64,000 bases of DNA, from assembly GCF_001425755.1 (NCBI RefSeq), contig NZ_LMDH01000001.1:1314239-1378238 (forward strand). Direction: 5' to 3'. The stretch comes from Aeromicrobium sp. Root344 (lineage in GTDB: Bacteria; Actinomycetota; Actinomycetes; Propionibacteriales; Nocardioidaceae). Below the pieces are notes generated by a model. That model searched no databases, was not told the origin of the DNA, and worked only from the letters and a program-made list of their open reading frames with translations. Shown here one piece after another: positions 55,106 to 62,952 of the stretch. Made by a program: the position numbers and the translations under genes. Every line of letters starts with the position of its first letter. Position 1 is the first letter of the stretch.

Positions 55106-55906
55106 TCAATCGAACGTTCGGGGCCCGAAGACCGGGGTCTCCTTGGCGGTGCCTGCCTTGCGGGCGATCGTCGTGTTCTTGGCCTTGAACATCGCCGACT
55201 GCAACCGGCGCTCCAGCCGGTACGCCCCACGGAGGCTGCGGTGGCGGTTGGCGTAGATCAGCTTCTTGGTCGCCGCCACCGAGTCGGGCGAACGTTCGAC
55301 GACCTGGTCGACCAGGGCGAGAGCGGCCTTGAGCGGCTCGTCGCTGACCTCCGTCGCCAGGCCCAGCTCGGCGGCGCGGGTGCCGGTGATCGGCTCGCCC
55401 GTCATCGACAGGCGCATCACGACGTCGGCGGGCAGCAGCTCGTTGAACGGCACCGTGCCGGCCATGTCCGGGACGAGGCCCCACTTCGCCTCGAGGATCG
55501 ACCAGGTCGCGTCCGGCGTGGTGAACCGGAAGTCAGCGCCCACCGCGAGCTGCAGCCCGGCGCCGTAGCAGTGCCCGTGGACGACGGCGATGACCGGCAC
55601 CGGAAGGCTCCGCCACACGGCGGTGACCTTCTGGAACCGGTTGAGCGACCGCGGCCCGGCGAAGAAGAACCGCGCGACGCGCCTCTTGTCCTTGAACGCG
55701 GCACCGAAGTCGAGGCCCGCGCAGAACGAGCGGCCCTTGCCCTGCAGCACCACGGCCCGGATGTCGCGGTTGCTCCTGAGCGACTCCGCGGCGGCGATCA
55801 GCTCGGTGATGAGCTCGAGGTCGACGCCGTTGAGCTTGTCGGGCCGGTTGAGCCACACGTACGCGATCGGGCCGTCGATCTCGGTGAGGACACGGGGTTC
55901 GGTCAT
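55106..55906 (-). CDS. Enoyl-CoA hydratase/isomerase family protein
   Basis: A 266-residue crotonase-fold enzyme. The oxyanion and CoA-binding segments are VLQGKGRSFCAGLDFGAAF and GHCYGAGLQLAVGADFRF, and the substrate-side region is EAKWGLVPDMAGTVPF. The catalytic glutamate expected near the second oxyanion hole is only partly recognisable: the sequence reads PDMAGTVPFNELLP. The precise acyl-CoA substrate is unknown. It is divergent from a WhiB gene. Confidence 0.85.
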   Translation of the reverse strand: MTEPRVLTEIDGPIAYVWLNRPDKLNGVDLELITELIAAAESLRSNRDIRAVVLQGKGRSFCAGLDFGAAFKDKRRVARFFFAGPRSLNRFQKVTAVWRSLPVPVIAVVHGHCYGAGLQLAVGADFRFTTPDATWSILEAKWGLVPDMAGTVPFNELLPADVVMRLSMTGEPITGTRAAELGLATEVSDEPLKAALALVDQVVERSPDSVAATKKLIYANRHRSLRGAYRLERRLQSAMFKAKNTTIARKAGTAKETPVFGPRTFD

Positions 55907-55993
55907 GCCCGTCAGGCTATCCGGCTCGTACGCCCGTCAGCCGCCTGACCAGCACAGAACCGGTCTCATCCACAGATGTTTGAAAATGCAACC

Positions 55994-56010
55994 CGGGGGC
56001 AATACCCCCG
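55994..56010. promoter_or_regulatory. G-rich hairpin before the canonical whiB gene
   Basis: An inverted repeat CGGGGG-CAATA-CCCCCG ends one base before the whiB start codon at 56012. It could fold in the mRNA at the ribosome-binding site and limit translation initiation. No Shine-Dalgarno sequence is visible outside it. Confidence 0.45.
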
Positions 56011-56011
56011 C

Positions 56012-56296
56012 ATGGTCAACGTCAAGAGGCTCCCGCTCCCGCTCATCGAGACCTACGAGTGGCAGTACCAGGGGGCGTGCATGGGTGCCGACAGCGAGGT
56101 GTTCTTCTCCCCGGAGGCCGAGCGGGGAGCCAAGCGCGCCCGCCGCGAGGAGAACGCCAAGAAGGTGTGCTTCACGTGCCCCGTCATCGACCGCTGCCGC
56201 GAGCACGCGTTGACCGTGCAGGAGCCCTACGGGGTGTGGGGTGGGATGACCGAGAGTGAACGCGCGGCGCTGGTGCGCCAGCCGATCGCCAGCTGA
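56012..56296 (+). CDS. WhiB-like regulator, canonical
   Basis: A 94-residue WhiB protein with four cluster cysteines: the first in QYQGACMG, then the CxxC and C of VCFTCPVIDRC. The GVWGG turn is present (EPYGVWGGMTESE), followed by a short basic-poor tail. It would bind a [4Fe-4S] cluster and DNA or sigma region 4. It is one of two WhiB-like proteins in the window; this one is standard in length and motifs, whereas the protein at 15011 is not. ATG 56012 is chosen; an upstream ATG would add 12 residues. Confidence 0.92.
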   Translation: MVNVKRLPLPLIETYEWQYQGACMGADSEVFFSPEAERGAKRARREENAKKVCFTCPVIDRCREHALTVQEPYGVWGGMTESERAALVRQPIAS

Positions 56297-56380
56297 CTCC
56301 GCCGCCCGACGCTGCGGGCTGCCACCTGCGGTGTACAAAGGAAATGACACGTCCATCCGCCACGTGACCGCGAAGGCCTG

Positions 56381-56683
56381 ATGCGTATGCCCGCCGCACG
56401 ACAGCCCAGCACCTCAGCCAAGATCCTCTACCGTCCCGTCGGCATCGTCAGCTCGATCGCCGGCGGGCTCCTCGCCTCGCTGATCTTCAAGCAGGTGTGG
56501 AAGCGCGTCAGCCGCGGCGACAACGCCGACCCGCCGACGCCCCTGCAGTCGGAGTACGCGTTCAAGGAGATCATGCTCGCCGCCCTGCTGCAGGGCGCGA
56601 TCTTCGCCGGCGTCAAGGCCCTCATCCAGCGCCAGGGCGCCAAGGGCTTCCAGCGCGTGACCGGCGAATGGCCGGGTTCATGA
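56381..56683 (+). CDS. DUF4235 family membrane protein
   Basis: A 100-residue protein with two hydrophobic segments separated by a polar loop (SIAGGLLASLIFKQVWKRV and LAALLQGAIFAGVKALIQR), matching actinobacterial DUF4235 proteins. Function is unknown. The ATG at 56381 or 56387 may be used. The stop codon lies within a short repeat, 56675-56702. Confidence 0.85.
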   Translation: MRMPAARQPSTSAKILYRPVGIVSSIAGGLLASLIFKQVWKRVSRGDNADPPTPLQSEYAFKEIMLAALLQGAIFAGVKALIQRQGAKGFQRVTGEWPGS

Positions 56684-56702
56684 GCGAGCGCAGCGAGCGA
56701 AC
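56675..56702. repeat. Short palindromic repeat GAGCGAGCGCAGCGAGC
   Basis: The core GAGCGAGCGCAGCGAGC is flanked by GGTTC and GAACC, giving a short imperfect hairpin. A shorter related core, GAGCGTAGCGAGCG, occurs at 22843-22856 next to REP copy 3. It spans the DUF4235 stop codon. Confidence 0.4.
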
Positions 56703-56759
56703 CATCAGGACGGTCATGGCGTTGCCTCACTATCGTGGGCTTTTCAGTGAGGTGACGAC

Positions 56760-57260
56760 ATGACATCCACGTCCGAGCTCCTCGCCGACGCGTTCGGCCG
56801 CATCAACGAGGGCTCGAGGATGGTCGTGGACGGCCTCACGCCCGCCGACCTGAGCCACCGCATCGCCCCCGGCGCCAACACGATCGGCTGGCTCGTCTGG
56901 CACCTCATGCGCGTCCAGGACAACCACGTCGCTGAAGCCGCCGGTACGGACGAGGTCTGGAGCTCGGCCGGTTGGTACAAGCGGTTCGCCCTCCCGTTCG
57001 ACGAGCGGGCCACCGGCTACGGGCACAGCCGCGACGACGTCGACACGGTGCACGTCGAGGCGGAGCTGCTGGTCGGTTACGCCCAGGCCGTCACCGACGT
57101 GACGCTCCGCTATGTCGACGGGCTCTCCGACGCCGACCTCGACCGCGTCGTCGACGACTCGTGGGACCCGCCCGTGACCCTCGCCGTGCGCCTCATCAGC
57201 GTGGTCGGCGACGACCTCAAGCACCTCGGCCAGGCCGAGTACGTACGCGGTCTGCTCTGA
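56760..57260 (+). CDS. DinB/DUF664-like protein (mycothiol transferase type)
   Basis: A 166-residue four-helix-bundle protein of the DinB/DUF664 superfamily. The conserved metal-site pattern includes TIGWLVWHLMRVQDNH early and SVVGDDLKHLGQAEYVRGL at the end, supplying the expected His/Asp ligands. In actinobacteria such proteins use mycothiol in thiol-transfer reactions. The actual substrate is unknown. It is co-directional with the following PLP enzyme gene, 20 bp apart. Confidence 0.78.
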   Translation: MTSTSELLADAFGRINEGSRMVVDGLTPADLSHRIAPGANTIGWLVWHLMRVQDNHVAEAAGTDEVWSSAGWYKRFALPFDERATGYGHSRDDVDTVHVEAELLVGYAQAVTDVTLRYVDGLSDADLDRVVDDSWDPPVTLAVRLISVVGDDLKHLGQAEYVRGLL

Positions 57261-57280
57261 CGGCGGGCCATGATGGCTGC

Positions 57281-58369
57281 ATGCTGACAGCCGAGTCGCT
57301 CACCGACGTCGAGACGCCCGCCGTGGTGATCGACCTGGCCCAGGTCGAGCGCAACGTCGATGAGATGTCCGCCGCCGCGGGCGCACACGGCGTGCGCCTG
57401 CGCCCCCACATCAAGTCGCACAAGATCCCCGAGCTCATGCGGTTGCAGCTCGCCGGCGGGGCGATCGGCGCCACCTGCGCGACGCTCCGCGAGGTCGAGG
57501 TCATGATCGACGCCGGCTGCCCGAGCGTGACGCTGGCCTTCCCGTTGCTGTCCGCCGACAAGGTTGCGCGTCTGGCGGCGCTCCGCGAACGCGCCGAGAT
57601 CCGGGTGACGCTCGACTCGGTCGAAGCCGCGACGCAGCTCGGCCGCGCGGCGGGCTCGCAGCCGTTCGACGTCCTGCTCGAGGTCGACACCGGGCAGGGT
57701 CGTCTCGGCCGGCCGCCCGGCGCTCCCAGCGTCGAGCTCGGCCTCCAGATCGCGGCCGTCCCCGGCGTACGCCTCGTGGGCGTCTCGAGCCACGCCGGTC
57801 ACGCGTATGCCGCGAGGAGCACGGACGACCTCGCGCGCATCGCTGCAGAGGAGGCCGGCGACCTCGTGCGTACGGCCGAGGAGCTGCGCCGCCACGGCCT
57901 CGACGTGCCGGAGATCAGTGTCGGGTCGACACCGTCGGCCCGCGCCGGGTTCGGGCTCGGGATGACCGAGTCGCGCCCCGGCACGTACCTGATGAACGAC
58001 GCCAACATGGTGCGCCTCGGCGTCGCGACACACGAGACCTGCGCGGCGTTCGTGCTGGCCACCGTGATCTCCCGGCCGGCGCAGGACCGGGTCGTCATCG
58101 ACGCGGGCAGCAAGATGCTGAGCAGCGACGGGTTCGGCCGCGACGACTGGGTCCACGTGCTGCACCGGCCCGACCTGCACCCGGCCTTCCTCAGCGAGGA
58201 GCACGGCGTCTTCCACGCCGACGACCCGGCAACCGCGCCGGCGATCGGCGACCGCGTGCTCGTGGTCCCGCACCACGTCTGCACCATGATGAACCTCGCC
58301 GACGAGGTCCATCTCGTACGCGCGGAGGGCCTCGTCGAGACCGTCCCGGTGCCGGCCCGCGGGCACTGA
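57281..58369 (+). CDS. D-threonine aldolase/D-serine dehydratase-like PLP enzyme
   Basis: A 362-residue fold-type III (alanine-racemase-like) PLP enzyme. The PLP lysine lies in RPHIKSHKIP near residue 47. The zinc-binding His-x-Cys in PHHVCTMMN near residue 328, typical of D-serine dehydratase and D-threonine aldolase families, is present. The substrate is likely a D-beta-hydroxy amino acid. ATG 57281 is used. The product may supply glycine or 2-oxo acids. Exact activity within the family is not resolved. Confidence 0.85.
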   Translation: MLTAESLTDVETPAVVIDLAQVERNVDEMSAAAGAHGVRLRPHIKSHKIPELMRLQLAGGAIGATCATLREVEVMIDAGCPSVTLAFPLLSADKVARLAALRERAEIRVTLDSVEAATQLGRAAGSQPFDVLLEVDTGQGRLGRPPGAPSVELGLQIAAVPGVRLVGVSSHAGHAYAARSTDDLARIAAEEAGDLVRTAEELRRHGLDVPEISVGSTPSARAGFGLGMTESRPGTYLMNDANMVRLGVATHETCAAFVLATVISRPAQDRVVIDAGSKMLSSDGFGRDDWVHVLHRPDLHPAFLSEEHGVFHADDPATAPAIGDRVLVVPHHVCTMMNLADEVHLVRAEGLVETVPVPARGH

Positions 58370-58414
58370 AAACCGCTCCAATTTGTGGTCCGCAAAGACA
58401 AATAACGAGACATT

Positions 58415-58426
58415 TCACACGTGTGA
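58415..58426. promoter_or_regulatory. Perfect palindrome upstream of pckG
   Basis: TCACACGTGTGA is a perfect 12-bp palindrome, 45 bp before the pckG start and within an AT-richer promoter region (58380-58415). It could be the site of a carbon-source regulator. The protein is unknown. Confidence 0.55.
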
Positions 58427-58470
58427 CGTGGAACCGTGCGTTCTTGCAGCGGAGAGGGCATGATCGAGCG

Positions 58471-60309
58471 ATGGTTGATGTCGACGCAACATTGGATGAA
58501 GCAGGAATCAAGAACCCACACGTGCGTGAGTACGTGAAGCACTGGGCCGATCTGACCGGAGCGGAGCGGGTCGAGGTGGTCAGCGCCGCCGATGACTCGC
58601 GCCTGATCGCCGAGGCGCTCGAGGACGGTGAGCTCCTGCCGGCCGGCGAGGGGCTCTACTACTCGCGCAGCTACGTGAAGGACACCGCGCGCTCCGAGGA
58701 GCGCACGATCGTCGCCACGAACGATCCCAAGGATCAGGGCGTCTACAACAACTGGCGGCCTGCCTCGGAGATGAAGCCCATGCTGGAGGACCGCATGCGC
58801 GGCGCCTCGGCGGGCAAGACGATGTACGTCATCCCCTACCTCATGGCCCCTCCCGGCAACGCGCTCGCCCCGTGGGCCGCCGGCGTCCAGGTCACCGACA
58901 CCCGCACCGTCGTGCTCCACATGATTCGCATGGCCCGCGTCGGCGCCGAGTTCCTCGAGGCCCTGGAGGACCCCGAGCAGTTCGTGCGCGCCGTCCACGT
59001 CACCGGCGACCTGGAGAACCTCGGCCAAGGCACCCCCGACGACCAGCGCTACTTCGTCACGGTCGCCGACGAACGTACGATCCTGCACTTCGGCTCGTCC
59101 TACGGCGGCAACGCGCTGCTGGGCAAGATCGCCCACGGCCTGCGCCAGGGAGCGTACGACGGCTGGGCGTCGCGCAAGTTCCTCGCCGAGCAGTACATGC
59201 TCATCGGCATCAAGGACAAGCAGACCGGCAAGACCTACCACATCTGTGGCGGCTTCCCGAGTGCCTCGGGCAAGACCAACCTCGCCATGATGCTGGCCCC
59301 CGACGTGCTGGGCGACCGCTATCACGTGTCGTTCTACGGCGACGACATCGCGTGGCTCTGGGTCGACGAGGAGAGCGGCAAGCTCTACGGCATGAACCCC
59401 GAGTACGGGGTCTTCGGCGTCGCCAAGGACACCAACGAGGGCACCAACCCGACTGCGCTCGCCTCGATCGCCGAGGGCACGCACGCGATCTTCACCAACA
59501 TCGCCTACAACGCCAAGACCCACGAGGTCTGGTGGGAGGGCCGCACGCCCCAGCCTCCGGCCGACACCGACGGCTGGCTCGACTGGACGGGCGCCCCGAT
59601 CGCCGACCGCGAGGCGGGCGACGACAGCCCGTGGGCGCACCCCAACAGCCGCTTCACGACGCAGCTCGACAACGTGCCCAACATCGCCGACGACTACAAC
59701 GCCGCCGCCGGTGTGCCGATCGACGCGATCATCTTCGGTGGTCGCACACGCGACCGCGAGCCGCTGATCCGCGCCATCACCGACCTCGCCGAGGGCGTCT
59801 ACGACGGCCTCACGCTGGGTGCCGAGGCGACGTCCGCGGCCGAGGGCGTCGAGGGCATGCTCCGCTACGACCCGATGTCCAACCGCCCCTTCATGGCGTA
59901 CGGCGAGGGCGACTACGCGGAGCACTACCTCAAGATCGTCGGCGCAGCCAAGGACCTGCCGATCTTCGCGCACGTCAACTGGTTCCAGAAGGACCCCGAG
60001 GACGGTCACTACCTGTGGCCCGGCTACCGCGACAACCTCCGCCCGCTCCTGTGGCTGCTGCAGCTCAAGGCCGGCGAGGTCACGGGTCGCCAGACGCCGG
60101 TCGGCATCATCCCCACCGCCGAGGAGCTCAACCTCGACGGCGTCGACATCTCCGACAAGGACCTCGAGACGATCCTGTCGATCGACAACGCGCGCTGGCG
60201 CCAGGAGATGGGCTTCCGCGAGGAGCACCTCCAGCAGTTCGACAACATGCCCGAGGCGATCTGGGAGGCGCACCGTCGGGTGTCGGCCGCCTTGGACGCC
60301 GAGGCGTAA
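58471..60309 (+). CDS. pckG: Phosphoenolpyruvate carboxykinase (GTP)
   Basis: A 612-residue GTP-type PEPCK, the gluconeogenic enzyme that converts oxaloacetate and GTP to PEP, GDP and CO2. Family blocks include GSSYGGNALLGKIAHGLR, the P-loop GGFPSASGKTN, the metal site FYGDDIAWL and FAHVNWFQKD. The P-loop normally reads PSACGKTN, in which the cysteine (Cys288 of the rat enzyme) is hyper-reactive; here that residue is Ser266, while Cys259 sits seven residues earlier. ATG 58471 is chosen from family length; its ribosome-binding site is weak. A 14-bp-stem terminator follows. Confidence 0.95.
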   Translation: MVDVDATLDEAGIKNPHVREYVKHWADLTGAERVEVVSAADDSRLIAEALEDGELLPAGEGLYYSRSYVKDTARSEERTIVATNDPKDQGVYNNWRPASEMKPMLEDRMRGASAGKTMYVIPYLMAPPGNALAPWAAGVQVTDTRTVVLHMIRMARVGAEFLEALEDPEQFVRAVHVTGDLENLGQGTPDDQRYFVTVADERTILHFGSSYGGNALLGKIAHGLRQGAYDGWASRKFLAEQYMLIGIKDKQTGKTYHICGGFPSASGKTNLAMMLAPDVLGDRYHVSFYGDDIAWLWVDEESGKLYGMNPEYGVFGVAKDTNEGTNPTALASIAEGTHAIFTNIAYNAKTHEVWWEGRTPQPPADTDGWLDWTGAPIADREAGDDSPWAHPNSRFTTQLDNVPNIADDYNAAAGVPIDAIIFGGRTRDREPLIRAITDLAEGVYDGLTLGAEATSAAEGVEGMLRYDPMSNRPFMAYGEGDYAEHYLKIVGAAKDLPIFAHVNWFQKDPEDGHYLWPGYRDNLRPLLWLLQLKAGEVTGRQTPVGIIPTAEELNLDGVDISDKDLETILSIDNARWRQEMGFREEHLQQFDNMPEAIWEAHRRVSAALDAEA

Positions 60310-60320
60310 GACGTACGGAT

Positions 60321-60357
60321 GACAGAACCCCCGGGCCGACGGTCCGGGGGTTCTGTC
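60321..60357 (+). terminator. Hairpin terminator after pckG
   Basis: A perfect 14-bp stem, GACAGAACCCCCGG with CCGGGGGTTCTGTC, encloses a 9-base loop and begins 12 bp past the pckG stop. No T tract follows. Confidence 0.85.
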
Positions 60358-60480
60358 GTGCCGGGCAACGACCAACGATGTCGACGGGTGTCCCAATATT
60401 CCTGCCTCGGTCGAGCCTCGGGCGTGACGGACTGGCGACCGGCGGGGGACCCTGTCGCAGTCCCCGTAGGAAGGCTGCGC

Positions 60481-60873
60481 ATGGTCAAGGTCCTGCTGAC
60501 GGTCGCGGCGGCGTACCTCGCCGCGATCGGTGCCGCGCTCCTGCTGGTGCCCGCGCAGTTCGGCGTGGACGCCGTGCCGGACGATCCGTCATCCGAGCTG
60601 ATCGCCCTGCTGCGCCTGCTCGGCGGACCCTTCCTGGGCATCGCGGTGCTGGACTGGCTGTGGCGCGCGATGCAGCCCTCGCCGGGACGCCGTGCGGTCC
60701 TCCTGGCCAACCTGGTGGGATTCGGATTCGTGGCCGCCAACGACGTCGTGGGGGTGCTCACCGGCGACGCGCGTGACCTCGCGCGGGTGTTCCTGGTCGT
60801 GCACCTGGCGTTCACGGCGGCCTTCGTGGTCGCGGTGCGGCAGGAGCACGTGAGATCGAAGGGAGCAGCATGA
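60481..60873 (+). CDS. DUF4345-like small membrane protein
   Basis: A 130-residue membrane protein with four predicted helices (VLLTVAAAYLAAIGAALLL, LLGGPFLGIAVLDWLWRAM, AVLLANLVGFGFVAANDVVG and VFLVVHLAFTAAFVVAV). The layout and length resemble the DUF4345 group. Function is unknown. ATG 60481 is chosen because it gives a clean hydrophobic N-terminus; upstream codons in frame overlap the pckG terminator. Its stop overlaps the next gene as ATGA. Confidence 0.7.
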   Translation: MVKVLLTVAAAYLAAIGAALLLVPAQFGVDAVPDDPSSELIALLRLLGGPFLGIAVLDWLWRAMQPSPGRRAVLLANLVGFGFVAANDVVGVLTGDARDLARVFLVVHLAFTAAFVVAVRQEHVRSKGAA

Positions 60874-61439
60874 CTGAGCTGACGGTGGACGTCATCACCT
60901 CGCTGGACGGCTTCGGAGCAGCGCACGAGTGGCCCGGGCTGTGGGGCATGGGCAGTCCGGACTACCTCGCCTGGCTGGACGAGGACTCACAGGCCGAGCA
61001 CGTGCTCCTGATGGGGGCGACCACCTATCGGCTATTCGCGCAGTTCGCCGAGTCCGGAGAACCCGGCATGGAGGATCTCACCAGCCGCCGCGCGATCGTG
61101 TTCTCCCACACCATGGAGGAGCCACCCACCTGGCCGAACGCGACGCTGGTCTCCGACGACGCGATCGAGACCGTGCGAACCCTCAAGCAGGAGAGCGAGC
61201 TGCCGCTGCGCACCATCGGCAGCCTCAGTCTGTGCCGCTCCCTGCTGGCCGCCGGTCTTGTCGATCGCTACCGGGTCGTCGTCTTCCCGGTGGTCAACGG
61301 CGCGACCGGCTACGACCGGATCTACGACGGGTGGCCCGACGTCCGGCTGGAGCTCGTGAGCTCGCGAACGTTCGACGGCGGGCAGCAGCTCCTCGAGTAC
61401 GTCCCGACCGTCCTCGACGGTCCGCCCGGAGTCTCGTGA
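60870..61439 (+). CDS. RibD C-terminal/dihydrofolate reductase-like protein
   Basis: A 189-residue protein of the dihydrofolate-reductase-like RibD_C family. Typical blocks are TVDVITSLDGFGAA at the N-terminus, LLMGATTYRLFAQ, IVFSHTM and LRTIGSLSLCRSLLAAGLVDRYRV. Stand-alone members have unknown substrates and probably bind NADPH. The ATG overlaps the upstream membrane-protein stop as ATGA. Confidence 0.87.
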   Translation: MTELTVDVITSLDGFGAAHEWPGLWGMGSPDYLAWLDEDSQAEHVLLMGATTYRLFAQFAESGEPGMEDLTSRRAIVFSHTMEEPPTWPNATLVSDDAIETVRTLKQESELPLRTIGSLSLCRSLLAAGLVDRYRVVVFPVVNGATGYDRIYDGWPDVRLELVSSRTFDGGQQLLEYVPTVLDGPPGVS

Positions 61440-61480
61440 CCGCAGGTCGTCGAACACAGAACGATCCACAGATGACAGAA

Positions 61481-61510
61481 GGGCCCCGACGAAGAACCAT
61501 GTCGGAGCCC
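61481..61510 (-). terminator. Hairpin terminator of the tRNA-Leu gene
   Basis: Arms GGGCCCCGAC and GTCGGAGCCC pair with one mismatch around a 10-base loop, 13 bp past the tRNA 3' end on the minus strand. Confidence 0.65.
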
Positions 61511-61522
61511 TGCTGTCTTCTG

Positions 61523-61605
61523 TGCGCGAGGGGGGATTTGAACCCCCACGCCCTTGCGGACACTGGCACCTGAAGCCAGCGCGTCTACCATTCCGCCACC
61601 CGCGC
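61523..61605 (-). tRNA. tRNA-Leu (anticodon CAG)
   Basis: An 83-base class II tRNA on the minus strand. The acceptor GCGCGGG pairs with CTCGCGC with discriminator A. The anticodon stem CTGGC/GCCAG encloses TTCAGGT, giving anticodon CAG. A long variable arm and GGTTCAAATCC T-arm are present. CCA is not encoded. Confidence 0.95.
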
Positions 61606-61749
61606 GTGATCCCGTAGGACCGGTTCGCAAGTCTAACAGGCTGATTCAGGTGCGATTCCTCACGCCCGCCCCCGCTGCAAAGTAGCGGGGATGGCCGCTC
61701 CCGATACGATCGCAGGGTAGAACCACGACAACCGGAAAGGCGGAGGCTG

Positions 61750-62472
61750 ATGGCGGGGGTGCTGCAGCGATTCGAACAACGCCTCGAGGGCGCGGTGACC
61801 AGCGCGTTCGCCCGTGCGTTCCGCAGTGCCGTGCAGCCCGTCGAGATCGCCGCCGCGCTGCAGCGCGAGGTCGACAACTCGGCGCACATCCTGTCGCGCG
61901 AGCGGATGCTCGTGCCCAACGTCTTCACCGTCGAGCTGTCCCCGCCTGACTTCGACCGGCTCAACCCGTTCAGCACGACGCTGGCCGACGAGCTGGCGAC
62001 GCTGGTCAAGGAGCACGTCAGCGAGCAGCGCTACACGATGGCCGGCCCGCTCGAGATCTCGTTCACCAAGACCGGTGAGCTGAGCACGGGCCGCTTCCGC
62101 GTACGCAGCAAGACCAATGCTTCGGTGACCCCGGTCGTCGGACAGCGCATGACCGAGACCGCGATCCGCAGCTCCGACGTGCTGCTCGAGGTCAACGGCA
62201 TGAAGCACCCCATCAGCCCTCCGGGCGTCGTCATCGGTCGGGGCAACGAGGCCGACCTCAAGATCGACGACCCGGGCATCTCCCGCAGGCATGCGGAGAT
62301 CAAGATCCACCAGAGCGGAGCCGAGACCACCGTGACGATCGTCGACCTCAACTCCACCAACGGGGTGGTGCTCAACGGTCACAAGGTCGCCACGGGCGTC
62401 GTCACCGACGGGTCCGAGATCCGTCTCGGCAACACCGTGATCGTGATCCGCATGACCGAGGCGGCCCACTAG
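61750..62472 (+). CDS. fhaA: FhaA (DUF3662 and FHA domain protein)
   Basis: A 240-residue signalling protein. Residues 1-115 form the DUF3662 domain (LQRFEQRLEGAVTSAFARAF and VFTVELSPPDFDRL). The C-terminal FHA domain (about 150-235) has the phosphothreonine-site residues GRGNEADLKIDDPGISRRHAEI and STNGVVLNG. FhaA binds phosphorylated partners such as MviN and PknB in the cell-envelope pathway. It is the first gene of the operon fhaA-fhaB-pstP; the next ATG begins at the base after its stop. Confidence 0.95.
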   Translation: MAGVLQRFEQRLEGAVTSAFARAFRSAVQPVEIAAALQREVDNSAHILSRERMLVPNVFTVELSPPDFDRLNPFSTTLADELATLVKEHVSEQRYTMAGPLEISFTKTGELSTGRFRVRSKTNASVTPVVGQRMTETAIRSSDVLLEVNGMKHPISPPGVVIGRGNEADLKIDDPGISRRHAEIKIHQSGAETTVTIVDLNSTNGVVLNGHKVATGVVTDGSEIRLGNTVIVIRMTEAAH

Positions 62473-62949
62473 ATGTCAGAGCTCACTCTCACGCTGATCA
62501 AGCTCGGCTTCCTCGCCGTGCTGTGGCTCTTCGTGCTGTCCGCGGTCTCGGTCATCCGGTCGGACATCTTCGGCACCAAGGCGACGTCGGCCCCCAAGCC
62601 GGCCAAGAGCAAGCAGAAGGCGCCGTCGAAGTCCAAGAACCGCAAGGCACCCCGAGGCGTACCCACCAAGCTCCAGGTCGTCTCCGGGCCCAACGCCGGG
62701 CAGAGCGTGCCGCTCGGCGACAAGCCGATCCTGCTGGGCCGCGGCACCGACGCGGCGATCCGGCTCGACGACGACTACGTGTCGACGCGGCATGCCAGGT
62801 TCGCGACCAACGGCGAGCAGTGGTTCGTCGAGGACCTCGGCTCGACCAACGGCACCTACCTCGGCAGCCAGCGCATCACGTCGCCCGTCCCGATCGGCCT
62901 CGGCATCGCCGTGCGGCTGGGCAAGACCATCGTCGAGCTGCAGAAGTAG
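62473..62949 (+). CDS. fhaB: FhaB/FipA (membrane-anchored FHA protein)
   Basis: A 158-residue FHA protein. A single N-terminal transmembrane helix (FLAVLWLFVLSAVSVI) is followed by a Lys/Ala/Pro linker. The C-terminal FHA domain (about 75-155) shows GRGTDAAIRLDDDYVSTRHARF and STNGTYLGS. It recruits phosphorylated proteins to the division site, as FipA does with FtsZ and FtsQ in mycobacteria. It starts directly after fhaA and ends 3 bp before pstP. Confidence 0.94.
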   Translation: MSELTLTLIKLGFLAVLWLFVLSAVSVIRSDIFGTKATSAPKPAKSKQKAPSKSKNRKAPRGVPTKLQVVSGPNAGQSVPLGDKPILLGRGTDAAIRLDDDYVSTRHARFATNGEQWFVEDLGSTNGTYLGSQRITSPVPIGLGIAVRLGKTIVELQK

Positions 62950-62952
62950 CCC

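Larger units (their letters stand above)
61440..61749. other. Intergenic region with tRNA-Leu and the fhaA promoter side
   Basis: About 310 bp without protein genes. It contains the tRNA-Leu terminator (61481-61510), tRNA-Leu (61523-61605) and, from 61606 to 61749, the likely promoter region of the plus-strand fhaA-fhaB-pstP operon. An AAAGGCGGAGG site (61737-61747) precedes fhaA. Confidence 0.6.

Noticed and set aside
57799..60396. Long minus-strand open frame across pckG
   Set aside because: pckG on the plus strand is unmistakable; the antisense frame has no recognisable motif and is a codon-bias shadow.
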